Assembly: GCF_022581195.2 (NCBI RefSeq)
Contig: NC_061482.1
Coordinates: 4,960,001 to 5,024,000, forward strand
DNA: 64,000 bases
Reading direction: 5' to 3'
Source: Helicoverpa zea
Lineage: Eukaryota > Arthropoda > Insecta > Lepidoptera > Noctuidae
Position 1 is the stretch's first letter; every line of letters starts with the position of its first letter. The notes below the pieces were generated by a model that saw only the letters and a program-made list of their open reading frames with translations, had not been told where the DNA came from and ran no database searches. The position numbers were made by a program, and so were the translations under genes. Shown in pieces: positions 47,346 to 60,634 of the stretch.

Positions 47346-48884
47346 ACAAAAAAATGCAACATATTACCGCATTTTATTGAATAACACAAAAAGTACAAAT
47401 CATTATTTAGATGTCGACCATCATATAAATACGTTTGATACAGGATTGACGTACCTATTGGATTAATTTGCGCAGTAATTATTTGTTTTTGTTATCTTTA
47501 GGAACATTTTGGTACTAATGGAGCAATTTAACCACATTGTAAATAAAAAATAACTAGATGAGTCATATTTAATTATTACCCAGCTACATGTAGGCATTAA
47601 CACAGTGGCCACCCCTAGGGGATCACTGTAGGTAGACTAACCAGTCAACCCATAGTTGGCTCGTTGTTTAAAAAAATATCTACTTCTTAAAGAAAGTCGT
47701 GAATCCAACCAAACTTTTTAGTCGGTCTGATACCGACCAAATAGGTAACTGATCGTTGTTATGCTTCCTACCATTCATCTCTAAACTGATTTGTATTGAG
47801 TTTAAGCCGAAAATATCGGTCGACTGAAAGTTTTTAGTGTGCTGGTACTCTTAAGAGCATACCTACCTACTCTTAAAACGATTTTTAATAAAACCTTTGC
47901 GGTCGAAAATTTTCCTTAAATCAACACGGACAGAGACACGAGCTAGCTAGTGAATATATTAAATTCAGTGCATTTGCCTCTCAAATATATCTCCGGGCTC
48001 GTTTTTTTTTTATTTGGTTTTGAGCAAAGGCAAAGAGCTCCGGCTTTTGATTGGAAAAGGTCGAAATTAATAGCAGCTGCCTCAATATTGAAATTCTCCC
48101 AGCTGAAAATGTAACCTACATTTACACTTAAACGATACACATTTATAATTTATCAAATGGATTGATTAGAAATATTTACTTAGTTTATAGGTTATTCAAT
48201 TGATTAATTATTTTTGTTGTTACGTCGAAGATTGATTTAAAGTATGATTAAAGTTATGTCGACATACATAAACGCTTTAAAAACATTCAGATTAAGAAAC
48301 TCCTCCTTTTTGGGATTTATTTATTTATTTATTTACAAATTTTTGTACACACCCATAATAAAGAAAGATGACAGGAAAGAAAGAATTTGGGAAGTAGGTT
48401 AAAAATCTCACGTAAAGGTGACTCTTTGCTTGAGACAAAAAACTTTTGATCGATATTATTATCATTGTATCGCAAAAAATATTCTCCCAAGGACTACCTG
48501 AAATAAATCATGCAGTTTTAAACTTTTTAATCGAAGGTCATGTTAATCTAACTGTAAGTAATTAAAGGAGATTTTATACAAATTATTATTGTTATTGGAG
48601 GATCGCAAAATCCTTTGAATTTAATTCAAAATAGCACAAAACAACTTGACGGTGTGTCGCATTGAAAATACATGGGTTGTGGTAAATTGTCGTCGACGAC
48701 GTAAACCTCTTGCATTATTTACTCGCTAAGGAGTCTAAACTACTACAATTAAGTTCTGTTTACCTGTTTATGTAATTTTCTAGACGGTGCAGAAAATAGT
48801 AGTTTGATTGAAGAAATTATTTTTTTAAAACGCCAAGTCAGTATTCAACTTACAATTATTTTATATGTACTTTAAATTTTAGCT

Positions 48885-48975
48885 GTCGGTAAGCATACGA
48901 TCATCTCAGTGGCGTGCACTTGGAGAGGCCTATGTCCAGCAGTGGACTGCGATAGGCTGATGATGATGATGAAGC
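48885..48975 (+). repeat. CR1-like LINE 3' end
   Basis: AGTGGCGTGCACTTGGAGAG, then GCCTATGTCCAGCAGTGGAC, TGCGATAGGCTGATGATG and further GATGAT units. This is a familiar lepidopteran LINE tail. Confidence 0.65.
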
Positions 48976-49035
48976 ATACGATCTCACTGTTTTCATTACA
49001 TATTGGGCAGGTTCAGAACTGAGAATTCCTTTCTT

Positions 49036-49172
49036 ATAGTTAGCGGCACGGATATTGAGCTCTCGGCGGAAGAGTGGGGATCGCTTTGCGCACTGTACAC
49101 ATAAGGCACTAAACCAATAAATTGCTTCTGCGCAGGTGAAGGTCAGGGCTCAATATCCGTGCCGATAACTAT
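49036..49172. repeat. 137-bp MITE with 28-bp inverted ends
   Basis: The arm ATAGTTAGCGGCACGGATAT...GAGCTCT faces its reverse complement at 49145-49172 with about three mismatches. Between the arms lie GATCGCTTTGCGCACTGTAC and CTTCTGCGCAGGTGAAGGTC. There is no ORF. Confidence 0.75.
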
Positions 49173-49295
49173 ACATATAAAATACCATTCTATTCTAATA
49201 TCCATTCCCTCTATCTTTGCATTTCTTTGACTTTTATTACAATTTTTTCCTAAACTTTTGGGCTTCTGAAACACATACCTTCGTGAATTTTACTT

Positions 49296-49720
49296 ATCTA
49301 TACTAATATTATAAAGCTGAAGAGTTTGTTTGTTTGAACGCGCTAATCTCAGGAACTACTGGTCCGATTTGAAAATTTCTTTCAGTGTTAGATAGCCCAT
49401 TTATCGAGGAAAGCTATAGGCTACTTTTTATCCCGGTACGGGAAGTGGTCCCCACGGGATGCGGGTGAAACCGCTGGCAGAAGCTAGTTATACATAACTA
49501 GCTTCCGCCCGCAGCTTTGCCCGCGTCGAGTTCGGTTATATCGCATATCCAAGCGAACTCTTCAAAAGTCCGGGATAAAAACTGTCCTATGTTCTTTCTC
49601 AAGGTCAACTCTATCACTGTACCAAATTTTATTAAAATCAGTTCAGTTTTTTAGACATGAAAGCGTAACAGACATACAGACAGACATTTACTTTCGCATT
49701 TATAATATTAGTAGGGATTC
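49296..49720. repeat. two RTE-type LINE tails head to head
   Basis: A plus-oriented tail runs from ACTAATATTATAAAG (about 49303) to GGCAGAAGCTAGTT (49490). It is followed at once by an inverted tail beginning AACTAGCTTCCGCCCGC (49496) and ending TATAATATTAGTAGGGAT (about 49717). The junction AGCTAGTTATACATAACTAGCT is therefore palindromic. Confidence 0.75.
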
Positions 49721-51009
49721 TTATTTACAGCTTTGAAAAGTAGTGCACTCTGATAGTCGCTCGGGCGTTAACCTCGGTATCAACTCGAGTAATTAGACTA
49801 GAATAATAAAATAACTTACACTAGGTAATGGTCTAAAACTTTTTACTTAATTACTAAAAAATATTTGTAGAGTTAACTAATAGTGCTGTTAATTATACAT
49901 TTTTTATAAAAGTCAATTTGTTCCATATCAGAAAAGTTGAAAAGGATATTTAAAGCGAGGGAGTTTAAGTTTGTATGTACAGTGTAATAAAGCGTTTAAA
50001 AATGCATACAATTTCTGCAATAAACTACCTATATCACCGCAACAAAAAAAAAAACGCTGTGCTCGAATCTCGTCGGCTGTCGCCATGCGCGAAGTCAACG
50101 CTCTTGCAATGTCACCGGAGCGATAACGCGCGTATATTTTCTATCCGCATAGAAAACTCAGCAGTCTCCTTGAAATACACGATCATGCTAATTTGTTGAC
50201 AAACACACGTGATAGCTGCGAACTAGAACACACCGGTGTACGACGGTAAGAGTTATTAACTCGCGTATCATGAAATATCAATCATGCAGAAGGCGCGTGC
50301 CACGAAGGATGTATAAACGTTGTATGAACTTATTTCTGTCAAGGTCATAGACATGCGTCTTTAGCTTGATAATTTACACCTATCTGAAATATTCGAAATT
50401 TCAATTTGTATGTTGGATACAAAATTAGAACATGAAAGACAAATGAAGATAGAAATCTTGTGCTACCGAGAAGTTTGTTCGTTAAAAAGCATTAGGTAGT
50501 AAAAAGCAGTAGGTTAGGTAGTAGCATACTCGGAAGCGGTAGGGGGTGGTTGGTTGTGTCACATTGTAAAAGTATTTGACATGAAAACATGCTAGAATTA
50601 CAATAACCTATACGACTTTGACATAAACATGTAGAACTAGATTATAAGTACATAGTGCTAAACAAACAGGCGGTTGCAAAATACACATAAGCCTAGGATT
50701 TAACAGGGAAATAACGATCCCCCTTTTGCCATAACAAACCCTCATCAGTTGCTAACAAGGCAGAGGATTCATAGACAAATGTTAAGTTTCCTGCCCTCGT
50801 TGGATTTGTGGTTCTATCCATAAACAATTCTCGCGCACCTATTGAAGTTTCGTGTTAACATTTCTCCCAAAATACCTCGAATGGTTCATTAGCGAAAGTT
50901 CTACAAATTCTATCTATCTGATGATCTATTTATCTGTCTGTAACTTACTAGGGATAATGTTTTGATCTTAGCCCCTAACAAGTAATGTCAAATTCTTATT
51001 TCCAGTATG

Positions 51010-51320
51010 CAGAACAACTGTTACTGTTACCGCCTTTTTATCGTCCCACTGCTGGGCACAGGCCTCCTTTCACACGGAGAAGGATTGCGCATCAATCACC
51101 ACGCTTGCTCAATGCGGGTTGGTGATTTCAGACCATATAGTCCAGGTTTCTTGAAGATGTTTTCCTTCACCTTTTTATCAGCTATCGGTGTCCAAGATAT
51201 ACTTAGAAAGTACATACAAACTTAGAAAAGTTGCATTGGTACTTGGTTGAACTGGAATTGAACCCGCAGCCTCATACTCGAGAGGTTGGTTCTTTACCCA
51301 CTAGGCCACCACGACTATAA
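51010..51320 (-). repeat. tRNA-derived SINE, inverted
   Basis: Read on the minus strand, it begins GTCGTGGTGGCCTAGTGGGT (A-box-like). It then has a B-box-like GGTTCAATTCC-type stretch about 50 bp on, and a LINE-like tail containing GTGCCCAGCAGTGGGACG. A possible 8-bp duplication AGAACAAC occurs at 51011-51018 and 51326-51333. Confidence 0.65.
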
Positions 51321-51923
51321 CAGATAGAACAACAGATAGGTTAAATATTGGGACGGTCGTTAGAGGAGCTCGTCGCTAAGTAAGAACGCCACTTTTTATA
51401 CTTCTTACCATTAGACAAGAGCACTTTTTGATTTGGAAGGTGAAGGACCCATACATGAGAAAAACAAGTTAGGCATAGTCATATCTTTCTCGTTATCCAT
51501 ATGCCAGTTTTCTCAAGAACACGTAGAGACATAAACTTTAATGGTATTAAGATAAGAACTTGATCAATAGATATTTACAACACAAAAAGAAAACTATCCT
51601 AGTAGAACAATAAAAAAACTAAAATATATACACTATATCTAAAAGGCGTCAAAAAATTCATCCCCATCGCTGTCAACTGGGAGCATACCCAAGAGGCTGG
51701 CAGCATTACCTCGTTGGATGGCCAACTTAATGTACATTGAATTAAATGGGATTGTGAATTGGGTTTATTTGTGGTGTAAGTATGCTTTTATAGGGTTTTT
51801 ATTATCTCAAACAAAAATAAATGCACCACTTAACTGTCCATGTTAAACTGTGTTTCCCTCGATTGATTTCTCCAGAGGCTTGGTGACAATTATTCTATTT
51901 AAAGATAATGTAGGGTAGTTTTT

Positions 51924-51980
51924 AGGGTTCCGTACCTCGAAAGGAAAAAACGGAACCCTTATAGGATCACTTTGTTGTCC

Positions 51981-52027
<47 letters not shown>

Positions 52028-54630
52028 AAGACCCTTTATCTCAAGAACGCGTGGACGTATCAAGATGAAATTCACATGAAATGCTCAGGTCTGTTGTCCC
52101 TTTAAGCTGTGAAAATATCAAACTTCTAAGCCAAGCCAATCAAAAGATACAGCCGATTATGTCGATATTTTCAACAAATTTTCGACACTCGCAAAGGAAT
52201 CAAAACCTACAGGATACTTCCCGTAAACTCAGAGTCTTGAAATTTGGCATGAAGCATTGTCATATAATGCAAATATAGGAAAAATTACGAAAATCTCATT
52301 TTTTTAGTTATGTAATATAATAAAAATATTTTAATAAAATGAAACTTACTACCTTATTTCTCACGAACGAATAAAGGTATCAAATTGAAATTTATACCAA
52401 ATACCTAGGTCTATTGTCCCTTTAGGCAGTGAAAAAATCAAACTTCTAAGTTAACGCGATCAAAAGATACAGCAGTTATACCGACACCTTAGACGAATTT
52501 CCGTCACACGCTAGGGAATCAAAACCTACAAGGTACTTCCCGTGAACTCAGAATCTTGAAATTCGGCACGAAGCAACTTTATATAGTACAGATAAAGGAA
52601 AAATTGCGAAAATGATAAATTTGAAGTTACATAAAATATTAAAATATTATTTTGCGCTTACATGACATAAAATATTTTTTTAATAATTATAAACTTACTA
52701 CCTACCCTTTTTCACATGAACGCGTAGAGATATTAAAGTTGAAATTCATATCAAACACTTCCTAAATATAATTGCCTCTAAACTGTGAAAAATTTTAAAT
52801 CATTCAAAGGCCATTGGGCACCTTAGTATGGAAACCATACCCACGGCGGATACGAACGAAATATAGCACAGTATAATGATAAAGGCTTTGATTTACTATG
52901 GCATTAGTCGCATCAATGTGAACCATGGGAATCTAGAGAAAATCAGGTGTAAACATCAAATATTTTCCTCATTAATAATGGGGAATTTAAACGATCAAGT
53001 TTGACGGATTTGAGAAATCATTTCTTTGTAGTGAAAGAGTATACTCTTCGTTTATTTGCATTGTCATCAGGTCAGGATCTGAGGATGGAAATCCTGAGAA
53101 ATCGAGGGCAACTATCAGAAATTGTAGGCATGCATAAGATTACAACTTGATTCTCAGATGTATGTCTGATACTATCAAACAGTGAAGGTTTAGAGCTTTC
53201 CTGATGATGGAGACGTGAGAAAGTCGAGAGAACTCCTCAACGGTATGTTTTAGTTACGTCGTGTTTGGGCTTATATTATTCGTATTGACGAGAACTTTTC
53301 ACAAAAGTTAAAAATAAAAACAACTTCTAAAAACAACAAGAAAACTGTTTATATGCGTCGGTGATCTCGGTGATTAAATAAATATAGATGCATCCTCTAG
53401 ACACCGACTTCTAGACCGATGCACCTAACATCTTTTTAATTTCTTTCTTGCTTTTGTTTTCTTGTTGCTTTTTTATATGTTTGAAGTTGGATTTGTTTGT
53501 AAAATGCTACAAAATAAAATAAAGCCGACTTTATAAAACAAAGAAAGGGACAGAATTACACTTTTGTCAAGGCTCTAGAAACGTAAAGCCAGCAGCCCCG
53601 AATCCTACTCTCTAGCAGTCGTTGTTACAATTCGACAGTTACAAGTCGTCAGGCAGTTTCGAACAAAACCTGAAACTGGGGCTCATTAGGTGATTAATCC
53701 CTCAAAAATAAAAGATTCCATTAGTAGTGAATTCTCATCACCTACAATAAAATAAGCTCCAACACAAGGTTACGTTATAAATTGTAAAGGAGTTCCCATA
53801 ACTATATCTGATCTTTGCTATCGATCCCACAATGGCAGTCAAACCTATCTATGTGGAAAGTCTTCGCCAATACCTACGAATAAAATAAGCCAAAACACGT
53901 GGTAGTTGCAACATACCGTTCAGGAGTTCCCTCGACTCTCTGTAGTCTCCATAATCAAATCAGCTCCAAACCTTCACTGTTTACCAGTACCCTCAAAAAT
54001 ACACTCACATGTCTGGTTTTGACTCGATGCGTGCCTACAATATTCAAGAGTTGCCCTCGATTTCTCAGGGTTTCCAGATCCTCATCAGATCCTGGTCATC
54101 CGATTTGGCATCTTCCTTCTTTATGAAAAGTCTTTAACAATAAAAACTAGCATTGCAACCTGTACAATCCTCTGAAACTGCCTGTCTTTTATATTTTTCA
54201 AACGATCCTGGACATTCGTCTCCATGGAATTTTAATAAAATATTTATATTCAAAGAAACGTCATACCATTCTCCACGATTTAAAACTACTTTGATTCATG
54301 TCCGCCACTTTTTACAAAGCGGGTCAGATATGCCCAATAACCTTTAAGACATAATAAGTTATTTTCAATCAGATTTCTGAATGATGACTATAAAATGTTG
54401 AATATTGTTGTATATGTTGTATAACTTTAATGAAATAACTTTTACAAGGTACTGGCCTACTATTTTAGTTATATTATAAAATAAAAAATATTAACTATTT
54501 TGACTCTCACGAAATTACCATAACTATGATTGTTCTAAATTGAACGGTTGGCGCGAGACTCACTTTTTAGCTATACAGGATTTGTACGGAACCCTCGGTG
54601 CGCGAGTCCGACTCGCACTTGGCCGGTTTA
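51924..54630. repeat. 2.7-kb composite repeat with AGGGTTCCGTAC ends
   Basis: It opens with AGGGTTCCGTAC (51924-51935) and GGAAAAAACGGAACCCTTAT. It closes with the reverse complement GTACGGAACCCT (54584-54595), then CGCGAGTCCGACTCGCACTT and GGCCGGTTTA. After a GTCT microsatellite come two and a half direct copies of a unit of about 320-350 bp (starts near 52039, 52357, 52710; shared TGTCCCTTTA, ATCAAACTTCTAAG, CAAAAGATACAGC). Then two facing modules follow (53040-53290 against 53880-54130). I recognise the ends as abundant in Lepidoptera but cannot name the class. Confidence 0.7.
51981..52027. repeat. GTCT microsatellite
   Basis: About twelve uninterrupted GTCT units lie inside the composite repeat. 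A shorter GACA run occurs near 63873-63898 within an RTE tail. Confidence 0.95.
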
Positions 54631-55001
54631 TTTTTTTCATTCTTCAGTCAAAATTAATCAGATTTATAAGCTCCTCAAAATGCATAACCGAACAAGAAGC
54701 CAATTTGTAAATGATTGATAACACGTATAATTGGCAAATGCGTAAGCTTGAGGCCAATTTATCAGTACCTAATACCTAAGAAACATTGTGTCAGGTCGTG
54801 GTAACAAAATTACATAACTGTAATACACTTTTGCACTTCAGCAGCTCAAACATGTAGTTTTTGCCGCTGTGTAAGATTAATCAGTGCAGTCATGGTTACC
54901 ATGGCAGCTAAAATACACCAGAACTATTCCTGAAAAGTATCAGGAACTATAGAACTCATCTGCATGCGATAAGAACTCAAAAAAAATATTGATCTGCAGT
55001 G

Positions 55002-55872
55002 CGATTCTATAAGACTTCACTCTAAACTTCGAATCTGAATCCGCCGTGAGTTTCGTGATTGGCATTCTAAAACTCGGTTGATAATTCGAATCTACACTAG
55101 CGCTACTCTTGCAAGCGTGTTTGCGAGTTCAACTAAATTGAACTCGAGATTTTGACAGATAAAGTATGAGATGACTTTAAAGTGGCATTCTATAAGGTAA
55201 TTCGAACCCGATTCAAAGTGTCAAACTATAAACATCTATTGTACGAGTGAAAATAGAAGAAATTATAGTTAAAATAGTGTTTAAATAAAGTTCTAAGTGT
55301 TCTAAGTTCTGAAATTATTGTTGGATTAATAAAATAAACACTTCTTTAATTAATATTATTTTTAACTTTATAACAAGAAATATAAACTTACTTTATGATT
55401 TTATCACAGTTACGGCGAAAACTGGCAAAAACAAACAAGCTTAAACACAATACGACGACAGAAGAGAAGAAAATATTGTCCACAGATTAATAATGGTATT
55501 GGCGCTGTCAGTATTTTTTTTCGTAGGGTAAGCATAGATTATATTCACAGCACGAATTTAGAGATTTCTGTTTATTTTATACTTAAAAGCTGCCTCAAAT
55601 TCCTGACAATAAGAAATTATAATTAAAACATCATATTTAGCTAAAATTCTGTGTCAAAAACTGATAAAATTAAAAACTGATTAATCTCGGTTGACATTTT
55701 GTCGAGTGGGGAAGTCACTAGCACAGCATTGGTCGATGTCGAGCTCACTTCACTTCGCAAGTGATTATGTGATGTTTACAAAATGCAAAATCAAGGTCGT
55801 TCTGAATCGAATGCGAAGTGAGAGTGAATAGCGAAGTGAAATGCGAGTTGTTGTTCGAATTTTATAGAATCG
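55002..55872. mobile_element. non-autonomous TIR element, about 870 bp
   Basis: The ends CGATTCTATAA and TTATAGAATCG face each other. Subterminal CACTTCGC / GCGAAGTG blocks are repeated on the right side, and TTCGAAT-like words occur on both sides. The interior is AT-rich with no transposase frame. No target duplication is clear, so the superfamily is undecided. Confidence 0.55.
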
Positions 55873-56154
55873 ACGTGCTGCTGTTCACTGACATATGGTT
55901 ACCTTTGTCTCTCTAGTAGACTTCGACTTTGGCCCCGAAGCACTGGCAAATAAAATTACTCTCGCTACTGCGGTGAAAAGTTATACGTGTCAAACGAGAG
56001 CAAAGTTTCTTCCACTAATTTGAATCCCTCGACTCGTTCAAGATTCTACTTTAGAATCTCTCGCTACATTTGTGATTCAAAGAGAATCTTTTACTCGCTC
56101 GGGCACAAACACAAATAACTATTTGAAATAGTATCTATGTTTAGGTAAAAGTAT

Positions 56155-56230
56155 TTCTGGCCAGACAGCCTACGCAGTGGAAGTAGACCGGCCTTTGCCC
56201 TGCAGTAGGAAATCACAGATGATAAATACA
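56155..56230 (+). repeat. CR1-like LINE 3' end, degenerate
   Basis: CTACGCAGTGGAAGTAGACC, then GGCCTTTGCCCTGCAGTAGG, then a GATGATAAAT end. A diverged version of the tail at 48885. Confidence 0.5.
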
Positions 56231-57219
56231 AATAGGTACTTTACAATGTACGCAATCAGTTTAATAATAAACTTATTTTCCTATCCTATTTTCTATATTT
56301 TTAACTGTTTTGTAAGCAGGCATTTACATGGCTAGTTATATTCGATTTTTAAGTTAAGAAAGGACAAATATGTATAAAAATAATATATAATTGTTCAGGT
56401 ACCTTTTAAAAACAAAACCCCGACTTCAGGAGCGGTAGAGCATGAAAACGGTTGCTATTAAATCCTTACTACATTTCAGGAAAAAAACATACAAAATGCG
56501 TAAGTATAAAATATTCTATAGTTTCCCACAAAATATCGTCGATACAGTTTCCCGTGAGAGACGACATTGTATCTCAAACAAGAGCTCATTAACGTGGACC
56601 TAATTAGTCCAATTAACTAATTGTCCGAATAGAGGACAGTATCTTCTTGACAAAATTGTTACTGCATTACGATATTCATTGTTGGAAACACACACGTAAT
56701 GTGTCTGAGCAAACTAATGATAGCTATTAATTATTATTTCTCACGATCACATTAAATTCATTATCGGACCACACAATCTATTACGAATCTGTGTCAGTTA
56801 ATTAAAATAATATGAAAGTAAACGCAAGTTAAGTACATTGGAGCTTTCCTGCTACGATAAAGAATGCAGTCTAGAACAAAGTTCAAAATCTGCTCATTGC
56901 CTTTGTACGCTGTCCAAGATTTAACACAACCATGAACATGAGAACTCTATGTGCATTTTCGTCTGAACTAAAAATCTAAGTTCTTATCCTCATATAATCC
57001 CTAAACAGCAGGATATCAACTACAATTCATGGACTAACTTGCAGTCATTTAAATGCCGAATGTGATGTAATGTTGATTCCAGAAAGTTACAGTTTCTACT
57101 CATAAAAAAAATAAAGGCAGGCTCTCACTCCAGGCATACGTGAATAGGTCAGAAAAGTTCAAAGTCAATGACAACGTCTACCAACAATTGCGTTTATCAA
57201 GTACTGAAACCTTATCAAA

Positions 57220-57504
57220 GTCGTAGTGGCCTTGTGGTTAAAAAACTAGCCTCTCAAGTACGAGTTTACGGGTTCGATGTCAGATCAGGCAAGCTATGTA
57301 ACTTTTTATTTCTATGAACTTTTTTAGTGTATTTTGGATACTAAAGATAGGTTAAAGGCGAAGGAAAATATCTCAAGAAAACCTGGAGTTTAAAAGTGGG
57401 TCGGCCTTGAGCTAGACTGTAGTGATTAAAGCTCCTTCCTTCTCGGAATGAGAAAACATCTATGCTTTGCAATGGGACAGTAAAAATTCTGATGGTGATG
57501 ATGA
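57220..57504 (+). repeat. tRNA-derived SINE with perfect 15-bp target duplication
   Basis: TGAAACCTTATCAAA occurs at 57205-57219 and again at 57505-57519. The element starts GTCGTAGTGGCCTTGTGG (A box about 57224-57238), has GGGTTCGATGTC (B box about 57271-57282) and ends in GATGAT repeats. Same family as 51010-51320. The perfect duplication points to a fairly recent insertion. Confidence 0.88.
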
Positions 57505-58494
57505 TGAAACCTTATCAAAATCGGCATATTTCAAACATGATTGTTTTGTTCTACTGTGTCATATGTCCAAGAGGTCTGATAGTCAAATTATTATTAATAA
57601 CAATACTGATAATGGCCTCCATTGACGTTAATACACCAGCTGACTTAATTGTTTTGGGAACGTAGATAGCAAAATAAGTTTATGCAATTACAGTTGGCAT
57701 GCCTAGTAATTGCCCATACTTTTTTGGTCTTTTATCTTTGGGAGTTGCGCGAGATAAATTCCTGACTTTTAATTTTAATTACATTACATTTGATTGCTTT
57801 GATATATACTGAGGTAATTTAAGTGGCTTGCTATATATATCGGACTGCCCCTTGTATTGTGAAGGTAGTTGGCGAAACCCTAGCTTCTGGGTTGGATTTG
57901 GAATATCTCTCTTTTCTGACATTCCTCGTTTCATCGACTCTTCTTACGCCTCTCTTCTCTCTCTACCTTTGGTATTCTTTATTCTTCATCATTCCCTTGA
58001 AGGTTTATCTTACATCAAGTTATCATCACCGTTGTATTTATCTTCTCAAGCATATGCGCTTACTCAAAGACTATATCCATCTCAGCTTAATCAGTTTTAG
58101 ATAGCTGATTATGTTAGCTATGATAAAATGTGTCAAGTGACTCTTATCGGTTATTTCAACGTCTCGAGACTGTAATGTTGAAATTGAATATAATAATGAT
58201 CGATTGCAGGACGACAACGTTATATTATGAGAATGGTCATAAAACTGCGAATCGCCACGATACGAATTTGTGATTAAACTAAATGAACTGTTAAGTAAAA
58301 GATGCCTCACTTACCTGCATTATTCATTGCATAGGTACATGGTTGCAGATTTTTGATTATCAAAGAAAAAAATATTAAAATGTTTTTACAGGCATGCATT
58401 TTCCCATATTTACTTATTCCTCCTATTCCACTCTAGAAACGATTCGATAAGAAGTCGGTATAACTAGACAAAGCGACTGAATAGTATTGAATAC

Positions 58495-58565
58495 GAACAG
58501 GATTTGAACCAACGACCTAACTAATCGTGATGACGCTCTCATTATCTACTGAAAATTACCTATAA
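58495..58565 (-). repeat. tRNA-like or SINE fragment
   Basis: On the minus strand, TAGGTCGTTGGTTCAAATCC resembles a tRNA T-arm/B box, with an A-box-like TAGATAATGAGAG about 35 bases before it. The T stem does not pair well and no acceptor stem was found, so it is more likely a SINE remnant than a working tRNA. Confidence 0.35.
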
Positions 58566-60488
58566 ATATAATAATACACAATTACAATTATATTATTAGT
58601 GTGTAGGTATAATATCAGTCCCGTCTCGCGTGGTGCGATTACATTGCTGCGTGGTATATTTTGATGCCACAATAAGTATTTACGTTAATAGGCTGTAGCT
58701 TATATATCTTAATTTATTTTTCTGATGTTTATGTATGATTAGACGAGTACAGTTGGTGATTATTATGAAATGAAGGAGTTTTACTTGGTGACTAGCATCT
58801 GTGTATCTAGTGCCAATGATCTAGCTAGATTATCGATTATATTATTCAATTATCCTTTTTGGTCATGTTGTAGGAACTATAGTTTAGTAACTATAGACAA
58901 AAAAAAACAATTTGTCAATACAGGGTTTCAATGACAAATTAGAACACTTTTAAAGTTTTCAATCTAAAAAATATCGCGTCAGTCGATATACCTAGTTATA
59001 TTAGAACGATTTTTTTAGATTTCTATCATATCGTTAGGTAGTTTTTTTTATTTGTTTAAGGCTTTAGATAACGCCGAATAATTATAGCTGAATTTTTATT
59101 ACTTGATTACATTCAAATGGTATTTTTGGACGTAGAGAAAACAAACTTATTTTAAACATGTTTGTGGTGATACGAGCTATTATAATACCCCAAGAGGGTG
59201 ATGACATATCGGCCTCTGAAAACTAATTCGTCCTTATCACTAGAGAACTAACAATACAGAACAAAGGCTGACTTCAGAAACTGTGCCAATGACTACCGAC
59301 AAAGTGTAAATAAATAAAACAATTGAAGAATATAGCCATTTGAAGATAATTTATTTATCGGCGCGTTGTTGTTCAAAACAGCTGCATACTGTTTTATCTA
59401 AGTGGTCCATTGGTCTGTCATGAGTTGTTTTCTGTAGAACATTTTGTCAAAACAACCATATGACCAGCATGCGAGTATATGAAGGTACGTTACTATGTCA
59501 GTATTATATTTTGTTTTTCATACAAAATATTTTTTTACAAAAGTCACAGTTTACGTCTTGTAGGTGTGTCTCTCGTTATGAAATTAATTATATAAGCCGG
59601 TTTTCTTATTGACATATTTCGTTTAGTTTGGTCATCGCGAAACCGCATTTTTATGCTTTATCTGTATATTTAAGTATACATGTATCTTAGGATCGATTTC
59701 ATCGGATGACCATTTTCTTTTGACGCACAATTTAGTCGCTTCGTAATATATAGTGCGTAGCTATAATATGTAATAAATAATAATAATATACATTTATATA
59801 GTGATTAGATTTGGATTATACCGACTACTGATTCAAATGTTTAAGTTTAGATAATGTCAATATTCAGGTACATTAATTATGTATTTCACAAAATAGATAA
59901 GGAGGTAAGTACGCTGTTTATTTTAGGGAAAATGACATTCTTATTTTTTTGTCGCGTAATTAAAATCTTAGTTTATCTATTAATGTTGCGACTCAAACGA
60001 ACCAGATACATGAGTGACAATTAAGTATTGTACTAAAGAGCAAAATATGTAAACAACAGGATCAGACATTTGTCTGCCCAATTGTACAAAAAACTTTAAG
60101 GAATACAAACTTCTACATAAAAGATATCTGCAACATTGTTTTCTGATACCAAAAGAATTTCAAAGAAAGATAATAATGCAGCTGTACTGTATCTGCATAA
60201 TATTTTATATCACGCATGCGTGAACCGCGTGCGAAGGCAACACCATTTATAATTTGTTTTTCCTTTACATAAATAAGAGGCGTATAATACTTTTGAATTT
60301 CCACTTTTCAGAGTCACTGTTATTCGTAATATTTCTAAATGGATTTAATCCATTTTTACAACTTGTTTTGAACCCAATCTTAATCAGAATTCCTTACCAA
60401 TGATTATCGATTTTACGACTGGATCATGTAAAAATAGCATGCAGATTTGACGGTTTAATCATCGTATTATCGTGACTGAAAACATTTG

Positions 60489-60634
60489 TCGTCGTACCAC
60501 AAAAACTTTTAAACGCACAGTTTTACACTTGTCTAAAAAATGTCAGATTATGACGTTGAAATAATTCCATTTTGCAGCCACATTTTTTTAGGCAAGTGTT
60601 CGACGACACATGTTTAAGTTTTTGTAGTAAGACC
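60489..60634. repeat. imperfect hairpin element, about 53-bp arms
   Basis: The left arm GTCGTACCACAAAAACTTTT...CTAAAAAATG pairs with 60580-60634 at roughly three of four positions (shared CAAAAACTT, ACACTTG, CTAAAAAA). The loop is short. MITE-like. Confidence 0.5.

Noticed and set aside
57823..58104. Two overlapping frames of about 90 aa
   Set aside because: Hydrophobic, low-complexity translation in two frames at once, no domain recognised, no splice context.
58495..58565. tRNA gene on the minus strand
   Set aside because: A and B box-like words exist, but the T stem pairs poorly and no acceptor stem or anticodon arm could be drawn.
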